Positions 11,401 through 26,400 are shown, counted from the first letter of the stretch. The stretch is 64,000 nucleotides of DNA from Dallia pectoralis (GCA_029465975.1 CM055740.1:5498317-5562316); one strand, 5' to 3'. Translations and numbers: made by a program. The notes: generated by a model from the sequence alone, not told the origin.

Positions 11401-14400
11401 TCATTTGGACTATTGCCAAGATGATCCAGTATTTTTGATAACCTTCAGGGTTTAAATATATAACTTGCACTTCAACACTTTGTTTATAAAGTTGCTATAT
11501 TTGATAAGAATTACTATTCTGTATTGTTCACAGGAGAGACTATCATAAAATAATGTATTTAAAATATACTTCATTGTGTTAATTGATTTATTTCATTGTT
11601 TCAAACAACTTGGGGAAAATGCGATTAATCGCGATTAATCACAGGATTGTGCGATTAATTCGTTAATTTTTTTAAATAAATTGACGGCCCTAATTTTAAC
11701 CTGATAATATCTCAGCATAAATAAAAAGTTATTTAACATTTGTGGAATAATGTCCTTTGAAGCTGAATAGTGTAAAAACCACTTATAATAACCACTACTT
11801 TGCCAAATATATGCCTAGTAAGTTTGAACAAAATGTATACAGTTATATCTTCCAAACATGCTAATACAGCAAATTATGCTTTTTAGACACAACTGAAGAA
11901 CGTCTTTCAGAAACAAATGTGTGAAATATAACTGAAACAGTAAAAGCTTGAGTTAAATTCCCAACTTGTGGTACGGTTTCTCGTCATTTTTCTTTTCTTC
12001 AAATGTGTTCAATTAAACATAATCTGAACAAAGGTTGAGTTGACTCCTCTCAATCAAATCGACTAACTTATAAACTCAACATTAAAGCAAATGAAGTTGA
12101 AACAAAAGCTTATGGTTCGTATTACGATGACATGGCATGGCACTGTGTAGTTCAGTGTAGTTAAACGTGATCAGTCATGCTTGCTAATGAGTTCTTTGTC
12201 ATTAAACTCAGCACTGTCGTTAAAATGTTTCCACTCCGGCACGGTTCAGATTAAACAGAGAAAGACCTGAACACCATTGAGCCATTTGGCGAAATACATA
12301 ATTCATGTACATAATTAACTAATCCTAACCCTCTCAAAGAAGAGAAAACATAGTAGCCTATCAAAGGAAATTAACATAAAACTATTTGAGAGGAAAACTA
12401 TTTTAAGACAGTGAGATGCATCCAGCTGTAACAAAGCAGTAGCTACTTTACCCATACCATTATCCACTGTTGTAGCAGATTAATAAAAATAAATACAAAA
12501 TAATCAGGACACAATTACTAGCAAGAAAATAAGAAGATTTGTTTAAAAAAAATTAAATATGTAAAGAAATACACAGAGAACAAGTGAGGAGAATTTAAAA
12601 TGCATTTGACTTGTTATCATTCCGTCCTCACAGGTATGAAAGCTTTGCCGATACGTACCTAGCTCTTCCAGTTCAGAGGTCATGGATTTGGAGCGCATGG
12701 CCATGGACAGGGCAGCGGACGGCGCTCGACGCGGAGGTGTGGGGACTGCAAAGACACGGGACACATGCGACGGTTCCGGGGTAAAGGCAGAATCAGAAAA
12801 GTACTGACACCTTCTAAAACACGATTCTGCCTGTGCAGTCACTAGACCTGGATCCAGTTTGAAATGCGCTGCAGTACAGGTACATTTATTCCTGGTCACA
12901 CTTGTAAAACCACCGTATTACTGTGTTCAATTCTCTTCCACCTGGTCAGCTGTTAGCATTCTCATACAGCACCGTACATTAGAGGACGGGCCAAAACCTG
13001 GGCTTGAATACCATGAAACATCTTTCGTATTCATTCAACATTGGCTCCTTGGTGGGCGGCACTAGCAATTATGGACCTATTGGCTCAATAGGCCAGGCGT
13101 AATGTACTCAACCAAACACACGCTAATTATTTTCATTACATCTTTTCAAAATTGTATTTGAACCAAGTTCAGACATGGGTGGCCAAATTAGACCTCCGCT
13201 GTTTATTCGTGCCCAGTTGCCAATGTGGAGACAAGGCACAGGAGTGCCTGGCAGCACCGTGGAAGTGAATACAAGGCTTACGTTTCTTCCTGGCAGTGTC
13301 GTCCGGGTCCAGGTTCCGGCTAACCGTTACCACTTTGATAATGAGCCGGTTGCCCCCATGTCGAATCGTATTGACCACCTGTTTGTGGCCCACCTTCACC
13401 ACATTCTCCTGGTTCACCTGCGACAGAAAAGCAAACTCTGAGTAGACAACCACTTTCACGACAGAAATACAAAAGTACACACCTTTAGATGTAATGTACA
13501 AACAGATTCATCATGCAGCAAACTCTGAACTTCAAAACGTCTTCAAATCAACAAAAACACATCGTTCGACGTCTGTACAGAAATTTGAAACTACTTATGT
13601 ACAGCTGTATTCAACCCTTATCTCTACAGATAGAGAACTCAAGCAGATCTTAACATGGAAAAGTCAAGAAGTCAGCATCTATCTGACTGCCCTGATATTC
13701 AGTATAAAACCCACAATGCTTAAAATAGAAAAGCATCAACCCAGAAAAACTTTGCAAAGCAGTGAGGTCTGACTGACATTGAACCAGATAAGATATCTCC
13801 AGTTCCATAAGCCACAAAACAATCCTCGTCGTATCACTCGTGCAGGGTTTTCAGTGCTTTGTACTCAATACACAGAAACATTGCGTGGACAGACGAAATG
13901 ATGTGAATCTGGTTTACTTTTGCCTCTTTGCTTGACATCAAAAGCAATCAGCCAAGAATTATTGGGTTCATGGGAGCAATATCCAAACACCTAAAGATAG
14001 CACATTCACGGAGGGAAGGAAACACGTTCTGTCTCTTAGAGATGAATGTACAAACATTGGTACGAAAAAGGCAAGTAAATCCCAGAATAATAGAAAAAAG
14101 GACCTTGTGAAAATGCTGAAGGAAACAGGTAGAAAAGAATAGATACCCGAAGTAGAACAAGTCTTATATTGACAATCTAAAAGGTTGCTCAGTAAGGAAG
14201 AAGCCACCGCTCCAAAACCGGCCTAAAAAAACAGACTTTCCAGCTGTACAAGGAGACAACAACCAATGCTTTTTTAATAGATTTCCTCGGGTCTGATGAA
14301 ACAGGACTAGAACTGCTTGGCAACAATGACCATCATTATGTTTGGAGGAAAAATAGGCTTGCAAGCCCGAAGAACAATGTCCCAAACGCGAAGCACGGGG

Positions 14401-17400
14401 TGGCACTATCATGTTGTGGGGGTGCTTTGCTGCCGGAGGGACTGTTTCACTTCACAAAGAAGATAGCATCATGAGGAAAGACAATTATGTGGATAATTAT
14501 GTGGAGACAGTCAGTAAGTTAAAGCTTGGTTGCCAATTGGTCTTCTAAATGGACACTGACCCCAAGCATACATCCAAAGTTGCGGCAAAATAGCTTAAGG
14601 AAAACAAAGTCAAGGTATCGGAGTGGCTATCATAAAGTCCTGACCTCAGTCATATAGAAAATGTGTGGGCAGAACAAAAAAATTATGTGGGTGTAGAGTA
14701 GGGGTGTGCGATATGACGATATTTAATCGTGGACGATTAAAATGTCTCCACGATTCACTTTTTCGGAAATATCGTAGAATCGCGCTCCAGTGCACATTCA
14801 ATTAGATGCAGATCTATGGCGTTTTTTCAGCTACGTATCAACATGCAATGCGCGGTGCGCTAGATGTCAGCGTGTTAACACTAGAAGCGCCAACAGCCCA
14901 TGCCCGCGGGCGTTGCAGTTAGTAATTAAAATAAATATATAATGTTGAAAAGCTACAGCCTCGTTCTTCCATGACTTTTCCTAAATACGTGCATTTTACC
15001 TTGTCCCGTTTTCAGAAACTGGATGCGTTTTGGTCTGATCTCGTTTTGGTCCGATCTATATTGGACACCGTTTTGGTCTGGTCTATATGAAACTGGATCC
15101 GTTTTGGTCTGGTCTATATAAAACTGGATGCGTTTTGGTCTGGTCTATATAAAACTTGACGCGTTTTGGTCTGGTCTACATGAAACTTGACGCGTTTTGG
15201 TCCGATCTATATGAAACTGGATATATGTAACCGATTAATTTGCTGCGGTCTCATGTGCACTCATAACATCACTAATGAACACTCTGCGCAGTGCAACCGG
15301 TTAGTATGCGTGTCCTGCTCAGGCAGACAAAAGCTGCGAGAAATACATAGATAATAGATTGATTGGCTTGGTTGAATTTGAATGAACTAGAAAAAAGAGG
15401 TAGGCCTACGTTTATAAAGAAATATATGTTTTACTAAATAAACAGAACGAAAATATAAAACGAAATTGATTAATGTATCTACCGGGTAACAGCAGAATAT
15501 ACCCGACCGTGACCAATATACAAACTGTGTTGTAAAATACGTGTTTCATTGTCTATAGTGCCTTAGTTACTGGGCTGTAATTACTATAATACATTTTACA
15601 AATGTAAATGATCAAATTATACACTGTAGCCTAATGTTTTTATTTCAACAGTCTGTGTTGCAATATATACGGCCAATCATGCGCAAATCATTTGATTGCG
15701 CGTCGCTTGTGATCTAAAATGTTTTAGCATTTATTACATCAAAATAGGACATACAGTTTGATTGATTTTAATTTATTCGATCTTTAGAAATTTAAATATC
15801 ATAGCCTGTGCATTTTAAAATCATGGTTTTAATTTTGTATTGTATGGCTACATAAGACAATAAATAGGCTACATACTATTTTAGTAAAATGTTTTACTGC
15901 ATAATTCACAATTCATTTAATTCAGGATGATAACACAGTAGATCATCTGATGCTGTAGATGGATGGCAGGTTACACAGTGAATGGATGGTGAAGCTGCGG
16001 ATGAGAATGAAGGTGCTTCTTTGCACCATTGCACTTCCTTTAAATATACACGTGATTAAAATATGCTACTTTAATTTTTTTTTCCCTTTTATGTTTTGTT
16101 ACCTTGTAACGCTATATTCTTTAAATGGAGATATAATTTGCTTGTATTGCAGCTCAGTAATTAGCAAAATAGTCTTAAAAAGCAACATGAAAAAGAATCG
16201 TGATAAAATCGTGAATCGTGATTTTTCCTGAAAAAATCGTGATATGATATTTTTCCCATATCGCCCACCCCTAGTGTAGAGGCCTACAAACCTGACTTAG
16301 TTATACTAATTCTGGCACGATTAATGTCCCAAAATACCACTACTCTAACGAATCAATTATATGTATTTTATCATCGTGTAGCAACACTGTTTTGCTTGCT
16401 ACCTGATTCCATCCATGTCATTCGTTTAGATGTATTCACTATCATACTACAATCTAGAAATTGGCAGAACTAAACGCGAAACGCCCTCAAATGAAAAACG
16501 AGGTGTGTCCTTTTGGTCTATTGCTATATGTCTGATCCAATCAAAGACCTTTTACTTTGTGCTTCTCCTTAGGCCATCCCATCTGAAAACCAAATGCCAA
16601 TGGTATTAAAGACTCGCCAGATGATAAATGTATTTCCACTTATCTTAATACTCACCACCCCAGAATGCAAGTCAGCTCTGCATCGCTTTTATGGAACTCT
16701 GTCCCGACATCAATATACCTCTGTCCGGGCATATCGGCGCGAAAAACTATTCGGATGCGTTGCCAAAGCGAGTGAAAAAAAACAGCAAATAGTAGTAAAT
16801 AGTACATAAAAAACGTGTATAATAAGTAAACACCGACCACGACGTGGATGCGTAAGCCTATGTGTCAGCGTAGTTAGCGAATGATGGTGATTCTGAATGT
16901 GATTCTGAGGACTACAGGCCGGTGTTAACCTCCCCTGTGTCTGTCTAATGAATCACTCCATTTAGGTCACCTCCTCCCCAACAGCATGTTAGACCTGCAA
17001 TCTGTATTGACTGACAGCTCAGCCCTGTTCACTACACATTCTGGTAGAAAGGATTCTTCTATTGATTCCAATTCATTGCCCTTTAAGGGCAACGATGCAG
17101 TGTGTGTGTGTGTGTTTGTGAGAGATAGCGAGAGGATGCAGGTTGTTCAAAACTGGAAGGCTACTTCCTCTTGCCAGTGAATTTTGACCAACCTATGCAT
17201 CCATGGATCAGTTTAAGAAAATGATGTTAGATTTTTATAGTGAGAATTGTGTTTGTTTTAATTGACTGTGACAATTATTGTCAGTATGTCTGTTAATTGT
17301 GTGTATCTGTCTTTAATTGTTATGGTATTTGTCAGTTAATGTTCCCAGGGCACACTTGCAAATGACACCTCGGTCTCATGGTGTCTCCCAGGATAAATAA

Positions 17401-20400
17401 AAGTGAAATAAATCCTCTCCTTGCTGACAAACAGATCATTCCTAATATGTACATAGATCACTGTCTCGCTGTGAAAATCAAGTGGTGAACACCAATACTG
17501 CCTGTTGTGTCATTCAAGTGAGGAAAACAGTGAAGTAATCCAGTGCCTGTAATAGCATGATAAACGGGCGTGTGGACTGACTGGCTGCTCCTATTGGAAC
17601 GGAGGAGGAGATCATTCTATTGATTCCACTCCATCACTCTCTAACGCGAAGAGAACGGGAGGAAGAAAGACAAACCAGGGGCATGTAAGGACCCCGGTCA
17701 AAGTTAGAGCTGTGTTGTAGACCTATGAGTCGACAATAACAGATGCTGTTGAACCTGGGTGTCCACCCAATCACTAACTAAACAAACACATGCAACAACA
17801 TTACAGTTCATCTGCAATCTGAACAAAATAATAGATCCCCAGTCCCCGGTCAATAATGTATCATCAAGGTTCTAACTGTATAGAGTTAATCACACAATAA
17901 TGTATCATCAAGGTTCTAACTGCACCTATAGAGTTAATCACACAATAATGTAGCATCTAGGTTCTAACTGCACCTATAGAGTTAATCACACAATAATGTA
18001 TCATCTAGGTTCTAACTGTATAGAGTTAATCACATAATAATGTATCATCAAGGTTCTAACTGCACCTATAGAGTTAATCACACAATAATGTAGCATCTAG
18101 GTTCTAACTGCACCTATGGAGTTAATCACACAATAATGTATCATCAAGGTTCTAACTGCACCTATAGAGTTAATCACACAATAATGTATCATCTAGGTTC
18201 TAACTGCACCTATAGAGTTAATCACACAATAATGTATCATCTAGGTTCTAACTGTATACTATACAGTTAGAACCTAGATACATTATTGTGTGATTAACTC
18301 TATACAGTGTATAGAGTTAATCACACAATAATGTATCATCTAGGTTCTAACTGCACCTATAGAGTTAATCACACAATAATGTATCATCTAGGTTCTAACT
18401 GTATAGAGTTAATCACACAATAATGTATCATCAAGGTTCTAACTACATCTAAAGAGTTTATACCTGATATGACAGAGAATAACAAAACAGGCGACAGCAT
18501 GGAGATTCTACCTCAGATCGATGTCCCGTTTGTGAATATGTGTACATTGAAACTGCAGCTCTTTGCAATGCCTTCACTCAACCATTTGTAATCAGACACC
18601 CTACAGAACATTTTTGCATACGGCTGACAAGCACAGAATAAACATGAGCTTAGGGAGATCAAGAAAACGATCACTCAAATCCGGGGGTCCTGTCACAAAC
18701 AAGTCTTAAGGTAGCACTTTTCCCGTTCCTTTCTTAAGTATACGTTAACCGTTGATATGATTGATATTAAGGGATTTGTGTGCAGTATTTGTGAGGCATG
18801 CCGATGTCGCCATGGGAACAGGGACAGGACAGTATTGTGTTGAGCCAGATGTCTATATAACCCCCACATGCCGGAGACATCATGAGAACAGAGACAGAAC
18901 AGTATTGTGTTGAGCCAGATGTCTTTATAACCCCCAGATGCCGGAGACATCATGAGAACAGAGACAGAACAGTGTTGTGTTGAGCCAGATGTCTTTATAA
19001 CCCCCAGATGCCGGAGACATCATGAGAACAGAGACAGGACAGTATTGTGTTGAGCCAGAGAGACATTTCCAACTGACCAGCAGGCTGTTAAACACATGGC
19101 GTTTGCTGTGGATGGTTCCTTACATAAACCACTCCGGGCCCTCGGCCCTGTTCAGATAAAACTCTAGGAAAACACAACACTGTTGTTGAATAGGAGGAAT
19201 GCTGATTCGATATAGTCTGATATATACAGATACTCTGGTCCCGTGAATGTAAAAATCAACATAATCACGCCTATCACCTATGACCTACGGAAGGTGAACC
19301 TCCATCTCCCTAAATCAGTCTTCACCATACTCCCATCATCCCCCTAAAATAGTCATCATGTATTTTACAAATGTATTATATATATCCATCATCTTACATG
19401 AACACACTGAAGGAACAATGACCTCCAGAGCCGTGCATATAGACCTGTCTGGGTTTCTCTAACTTTATCTTCGGCCGTGCCATAAATGGTTCCCTACACC
19501 CTACGTGCACTCGTTCTGAACTTGACTCAGAAAGCAGTTCAGAGGTTGGTAGTAAACAGGGTGCCTTTCCCAGCGCTGCCTGCATCTCACAGACTCCTAT
19601 CGCCTTTGCCCTGCATGGGTCACGGCTTCATGCCTGTCTCCTCCTCACAGAGCCTCTGACCCTGTACGTCCAGGCAACAAAAAAGAAAGAGTTTGTAGTG
19701 AGCTTGTAGTGCGCTTCATCGCAACAACCCTGCAGGACCCCCCTAACATCTAAAAGTAACGTGGGTGGATGGCAGCAAATACAAAGTGGTTTGGCAGGCA
19801 GGGGGAGGGAGGCAGGGAGGGAGGGGTGTGGGGGGAGGAATGGAGAGACAGAGACGAGAGAGAGGGAGAGAGAGAGAGGGAGAGAGAGGCAGTGTGCCAG
19901 TGTCTACGGGGCCCTTTCATATTTCAGAAATAGGATTTTGTGTCACTTCTGGTCACTTCCAGTAGAATTAACAAAGCAAGCATGCATGCAAGTGTGTACG
20001 TACACACACACACACACACACACATAGATGCACACAGTTAGTGATGCGAGCACAAGTATTGTGACACACACACACACACAGTCATTACATAACGCTGAAC
20101 ATCTCTGTTGGTTAGCCCAAGTATTATATAACGCTATTCAGTGAACTATAGACGCTCAGGTACCTCTGCCCAGACCAAAGAAACAGAAGCCCTTTTAGAG
20201 TAACCAGAAGAAAAGACGGGGAAAGCGATTCAGATATGAACAAATAAAGGACAACAAGTGGAGTCGGTCGGTTGACAGGTGAACGGACGACATGCGAATC
20301 ATCAACCACTTGATTCCTCATTCAGCCCACAAGGGGTCAACAAGACGAAGACACTTAAAGATTCACTTGGCACACCGTTTGACACACTTCAAAATGAATA

Positions 20401-23400
20401 GGCCGCTGGGACACAGATGTTGTCCTGAAGCCCTGTAGATGTACGGCCCACTTTGGCTGGAAACAATGGCACCTTCTCCTAATACGGCGGGCTACTTTCG
20501 ATCGGAGCCCTGAATCACTCAGCGTGCGCCAAGTGTCACCGTCCTCCATTGGACGGGAATGTCATGGTGTCTGAGGGAAAAGGCCATTGGCCAATCGAGT
20601 TCCCTCCGTTCCATCACAGCTTCACCGAGCCACTTCAGAGAGAGAGAGAGGGTTAACGGAAGCCGGTCACACACAGGCGCGTTGCAACGGTCGAGCTCAA
20701 CCTCCCCACGAGCTACGCTGCTCTCAAGCTGTCAGGGCTGGAGGAACTTCTTTGTCTTGAGATTGATAATTACCAAGTGCACAGAGGAGCTGCTGGAGGA
20801 CATCACTGACTGCACTTCCCCAACAGAAGCATTTCTGGGTGGGCTGATTTAAAGGTAGACGTGACGATGGTACAAGCTGCGGCGAAGATGGTGATGAGAA
20901 AGATGCAAGACTTTACACCTTTACGTTGACTTCGGCAGTCCCTGGGCATGGGTTCTCCTCACGTGGTTACAGACAGGCAGTCCCTGGGCATGGGTTCTCC
21001 TCACGTGGTTACAGACAGGCAGTCCCTGGGCATGGGTTCTCCTCACGTGGTTATAGACAGGCAGTCCCTGGGCATGGGTTCTCCTCACGTGGTTACAGAC
21101 AGGCAGTCCCTGGGCATGGGTTCTCCTCACGTGGTTATAGACAGGCAGTCCCTGGGCATGGGTTCTCCTCACGTGGTTATAGACAGGCAGTCCCTGGGTA
21201 TGGGTTCTCCTCACGTGGTTATAGACAGGCAGTCCCTGGGTATGGGTTCTCCTCACGTGGTTACAGACAGGCAGTCCCTGGGCATGGGTTCTCCTCACGT
21301 GGTTACAGACAGGCAGTCCCTGGACATGGGTTCTCCTCACGTGGTTACAGACAGGCAGTCCCTGGGCATGGGTTCTGCTCACGAAATGGGTCCAAAACAG
21401 GCCAAATGTGTGCAGTGCTGTTTGCATTCAATCAATTTGACGAGTCTACAGTTTAAATGTGGCTGCCTCTTGCATGAGACATGCATGCAGACTAAGAGAG
21501 AGTAAGAGACAACTGAAAACAGATTCAAGAGTGTGCAGGGAGAGTCTCCGAAAACAGCAAGAAATCACAAATTGTTTGATGTTTAAATGTCTGATTCTGT
21601 CTGTTGTCAAATCGATCAGCAGAAGATGCAAAGGACCCATTGCTTTAAACGGAGTAAACGGTATCCATTGTCATCGAATTTGCACACTAAAACAGACATC
21701 GTAGTAGATCACATATGTCCATAAACACTGGCCGGTCCCTACACATGTCCAGATAAAAGTAGCCCCTAAGCAACCTGACGATCAGAGACAAATGCGTAAC
21801 GATTCACTGTGGTTTAATCGGGTAACTACACTAATGACACATTCTCCTCTACGCTAATGACCGCGGAGTAATTAGAGCTGACGGTGTTTCAATGTCGACT
21901 CAGGGAAGAGAAACGGCGACCATTAGCCTTCTGACCCAATGCACTCCACAAACCAGCCTACTTCACAACTCCATCTAATGAATAGAAAGCATTATGACGC
22001 TACCGACCAGTCACTGAATAATCATGAATCCTCCCAGTTTAAGTTTAAGGAGGCGGAGTCACTAATTTCAACCAACCGGGTCCGCCGATGAATAATAGTG
22101 AGATTGGCGACTAGGTTGGTCCACTGCCACTGTCTGTCCGTCTCCCGCTGTCCATAAAGTAGGTCGCACCAAAAGGATCTCCTTATTTATGTGACAGGCT
22201 GTGTGGTTATTAGGCCATGAGATGACTCCGGGCGAGGCCAGCCCTGGCATCTCGGGGTTGCAGTCCGAACCCGAAAAATAGCCGGTCCCGCTACCATGAT
22301 GGTCCCTAAAATTAATAGCACTCAACCACAAGAAGAAAACAGCGTCTTGATATGACAATGTCCCCAGAAATCAAGTATGCATTGCGATTTAAGTTTTCCT
22401 CCTAATCGTTTTCGTTCGTAACGAAGCCGACGCTTCATTTCCTCGCTGTGTTTGTTGTCACAGAACCGAACTCTCTAAATCCTCCACCGACCAGAGGTGA
22501 CAAACTGTCTCGGTTAGAATACTCAAGAGCTGGATAACACTTAAATGTACACACACACACACACACCCATTTTTCTTTTCGTATTTCGCCCACACTACTT
22601 CACACGCACACCATGCCCTTTTACATAGAAAAACTGTCCCTGCGAGGCACATAATATGAGTGTTAAACATGCTGGACTATAGCTAGGTTGTTACAAGTTG
22701 TCTGTGAGAGGAAAGGGACTCTCACCCAGCACAGAGAAAAAGACCCGTGGAGAGCCTATGTGCTGTTGGCGCTCGAGCCCCATTCCAAATGATACTCTAT
22801 TCGCTCATTTGGCAGGGCCAAATGTAGAGTACTACCTAGGGACCGACATACCATTTAGAACACGATGACTCCATTTATCAATAATGCTGCGAGCGAGGCG
22901 GTTCAAACAAACACCGCTTGATTGTGATTGGCTCACATTTGACCCACGCGGGTGAATGTCCAACTGGATTTTGGAACGAGAGTACAACATGCTTTATGTT
23001 GAATCTGTTCTGTAGCGCAGTGTGCCTTTAATGATTGTACCATAACTGGGTTGCAAATACATTTTAATATTTTATTTATATAAACTATGACAGCTGCTGG
23101 GGCCGAGTGGCCGTCTCCAAATTGTGACAGACATTGTTCCACAACCCAAAACATCCCCTAGGTGACCAAAGTAAATGACTACCGCCCAGTAGCTTTCACT
23201 TTGGTCATCATGAAGTGTTTTGAGAGGCTCCATCATATCCACCAACCTGAAACAACCAAAACAAGACAATGGATGACACCATAGCCACTGCCCCCCACGG
23301 ACAAGAGGAAAAACTGTTTGAGAATGCTGTTTATTGACTTCTTCAACACCAAACATGAGTGCCCTTAAAGCCCGTCATGATCCTGGAAGACTTGGATTCT

Positions 23401-26400
23401 TGCTGTCCTGATGTGCTGGCCCCAGGAAGAGAGAGTAGGCAACATTACTTTCACATAAACTCGCAATCATTACGGGAGTCCCCCAAGGTTGCGAGCTCAG
23501 CCCTCTACTATAAACCCTGTTGATCCATGACTGACTATAACCACACACAACCACATGTTATCGGTCATGCAACAGTGGTCGTCAATGGAACAATTGTTAG
23601 AGGGCACAGAGTGTGCAACAACAGGGTTGTGTATTCGATCACCGGGAGGCGCAGACACAAGTGGAGTATTAAAATGAGCGCAAAATTAATATTGCTATCA
23701 TCATAGAAAGGTGTTCAGCTTGTCTAGGAGTGAGAAGTCATGCTGGGTTTGTTTAGAATGTTGGTCGTTTTTAGTCCCTGCCATATTCTTCTCATGTCTG
23801 ACCTATTAGCTGTGAGCCTAATGTGTAATGTACTGACCTTTTGTATTGGTTGTATCTTTAATTGCTTCGCAAAGGTCACTCCGGTCCTGTTTTGTTCTCA
23901 GATCTCGTCTTCAATCACCTTATCGTTGTTTATGCGATGGTACGTTCATCCATAACTACGAGGGTCCAGTAACTAATCTATGGTTTCTGATACGTTTTAG
24001 TTATAATAATAATAATAAATAACATCAAATGTAACTTCTATAATGCATTTCAATGAATATTAAAGCTATATATCATTACAGATTAAACAATAGAGAGACA
24101 TTTCTTTGGAAGCTGCTTCATCCAAAGATGATGAATCAAGATCACTTCATGGCTTGTGCGGAGACGTGTTTGGTCAGAAGCAGATGGTCGGGACAGTCTG
24201 GTGATGATCGTGTAGAGGGCAAACGTGGTGATAGCTACAGAGGACATCCTATTCCTATTTGTGTACCTCTGGTCTGGTCGCCAGAAAGCTCAGCACACAA
24301 AGTTCAGAACAGTATGCAGTTGTCCTCACCACAGCATAACGCAAGTTATCAACCAAATTCAAATTGCACACAGTCTAAAAAGTGTATAACCACAATATGA
24401 TTTAACCAGATAAAGGGCAATATTGCCAACATCCAGAGGTACCCATTTAAGCATTCAGAATTCAGTGTAATACAGTAAATTAGTTTTACTGCTGTGTGTG
24501 TGTGTGCGCGTGCGTGTGTGTTTTCCTGGATGTAATATGAAGCCGAATGCTCATGTGAACCAAATGTCTAATAATTCCACGAGCAACGAGAAAACCTGAC
24601 AGAAGCTCACTATAGGCTTTGACAGGGAGCCGTGCCTCATGCGTAACACAACCTACAGAGGAGAACTAGGAGAAATTAAGTAGAGCGATGAAATGCGTGA
24701 TAACGTACATCACACGTAATGAGCCACACGTGCAGCAATACGCATTATAAAGTGCAGAGCATTTGGCGATCATTAAAATATGGGTGTGATAAACGGCGAT
24801 TGCCATTGCAGCCGCCACTCTGTCACATCCATTATAATGGACGTCTGCGAGGTAATTGGAGATTGTCTATTTAGGCGAGTGTGACTCAGCAGAGCCCGTC
24901 AAAATACACAAGACTAAATTGTGGATTCCCGCGGAGGCCAGTGAATTGCTGTAGCGCAATCGTATTATTGATCGGCAAGCAGGTGCGGAAGTGTGACAAA
25001 TGATAAAACCAATGACGAATATAAGGTAGAATAACACACAACTACAGCTATAAAGAAATAGAATAACAACGGACGGGTTGCAATGAAAGCCATATCTCAG
25101 ACTGGCCAATAAAATGGAAAAACACAGTCACTGGACAGAGGAAGAACTCGGCATAGAAGACCGGCATAGAAGACCTGCACAGAAACCGGAATAGACGACC
25201 GGCATAGAAAACCAGCACAGAAGACCAGTATCAAAGACCAGCATAGAAGACCAGCACAGAAGACTGGCATAAAAGACCAGCATCAAAGAGTCAAGACCGG
25301 CATCAAAAACCAGCATAGAAAACCGGCATAGAAGACCAGCATCAAAGACCACCATAGAAGACCGGCATAGAAGACCACCATAGAAGACCAGAATCAAAGA
25401 CCAGAATCAAAGATCTTATATATGATCAACAGAATTTATTAAATTAAAATATGACAATATGTTTGTCTGGACTTTGGGAGAAGTCACAGCGCATGGAAGA
25501 ACAAATACATGGCGAGGTGAAATTGTAAAATTAACATTAATATTTGTGTCAAACATTTCATTCAGTATGTTGAATTTCAGCTGATTGTTGAACTGTGGCG
25601 GCCAAAATCCAACATGTCACAACTTTTTCACAGGAACATTTGTCGTCTAATTGTAGCCTGTCGTTACATATTCAGTGTTGTATGCTTATATATTAGTCTC
25701 TTTTGTAATGTCTGTCGGCATGTAAAATGGTATAGAATTTTATTTACATTATTTGAGTAAAGGCTTTTTTTTTAAACCGGCAAGTTTGATGATATGCATA
25801 CACATCTATCATGTCCCTAATAATTCTCAGTTTAAATTAAAATAGGGAAAATACCCGCCCTGAAGAAATCCGGGAGGTTCATATAAAACATGAGCGTAGT
25901 ACACAGAGACAGGGCTAAGTTGGAGTCCTGAATTTTGAAGCAAAAACATATTTTGGTCGACATTCAAACAAAGTGAAAGCTATAGACTTTTCTATAACAT
26001 GAAAAATACAAGTACTCTTGTCCCAGTCCTGTTCAAGCATTCACTCATTGTTTTATTATTCCAATCTACGATACCAGGGGCTCGGAGTGACTGCAAAATG
26101 TAGTGGTCAACTGCCAGACCATGAGGTGACTAAAGAATCATGGAAAGGCGCTGACAAACTGAGATAATCCACAGCAAAGAGATTAGTGTGAGCCAACACT
26201 GTGTCCTGTGTTAAACAGGAAATGTAATCCACAATGTCTGCCTAGTCAACAGTGACGAAATGGAGCTTGAAAATACAGATTTTTAGGATATGCATGGGTT
26301 TAAATTCATTCCCTCATCCGCAATCAAGAAGACTAACAGATCAAATTGGACAGTGTATGAAAGTAAAACTCTACAACACAGTATCTTAAAAAAGAGATTA

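Larger units (their letters stand above)
7124..12658 (-). other. shank2 intron with DNA-transposon relics
   Basis: This 5.5 kb intron contains a G13 run (near 7580), a CT-rich tract (8142-8230), a fold-back repeat relic (8775-8905), an AT tract (9574-9640), a Tc1-like relic with an internal minisatellite (9641-10470) and a hAT-like element (10703-11692). The rest is AT-rich with no recognised feature. Confidence 0.85.
13940..16315 (+). mobile_element. Tc1-like transposon relic, interrupted by a hAT-like insertion
   Basis: Two parts, 13940-14698 and 16274-16315, read as one Tc1 transposase with stops and frameshifts. Recognisable pieces are the GCTCAGTAAGGAAGAAGCCA segment, AGGCTTGCAAGCCCGAAGAA, GGGGGTGCTTTGCTGCCGGA, the DPKHTSK region near 14560 (read MDTDPKHTSK), SPDLSHIENVWAE near 14640, and AGGCCTACAAACCTGACTTA after the insert. 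It is dead: several in-frame stops, and terminal repeats are not clear. Confidence 0.8.

Noticed and set aside
23580..23660. tRNA-like sequence near GTGTATTCGATCACCGGG
   Set aside because: A B-box-like string is present, but no cloverleaf or convincing A box could be built; at most an old SINE scrap.
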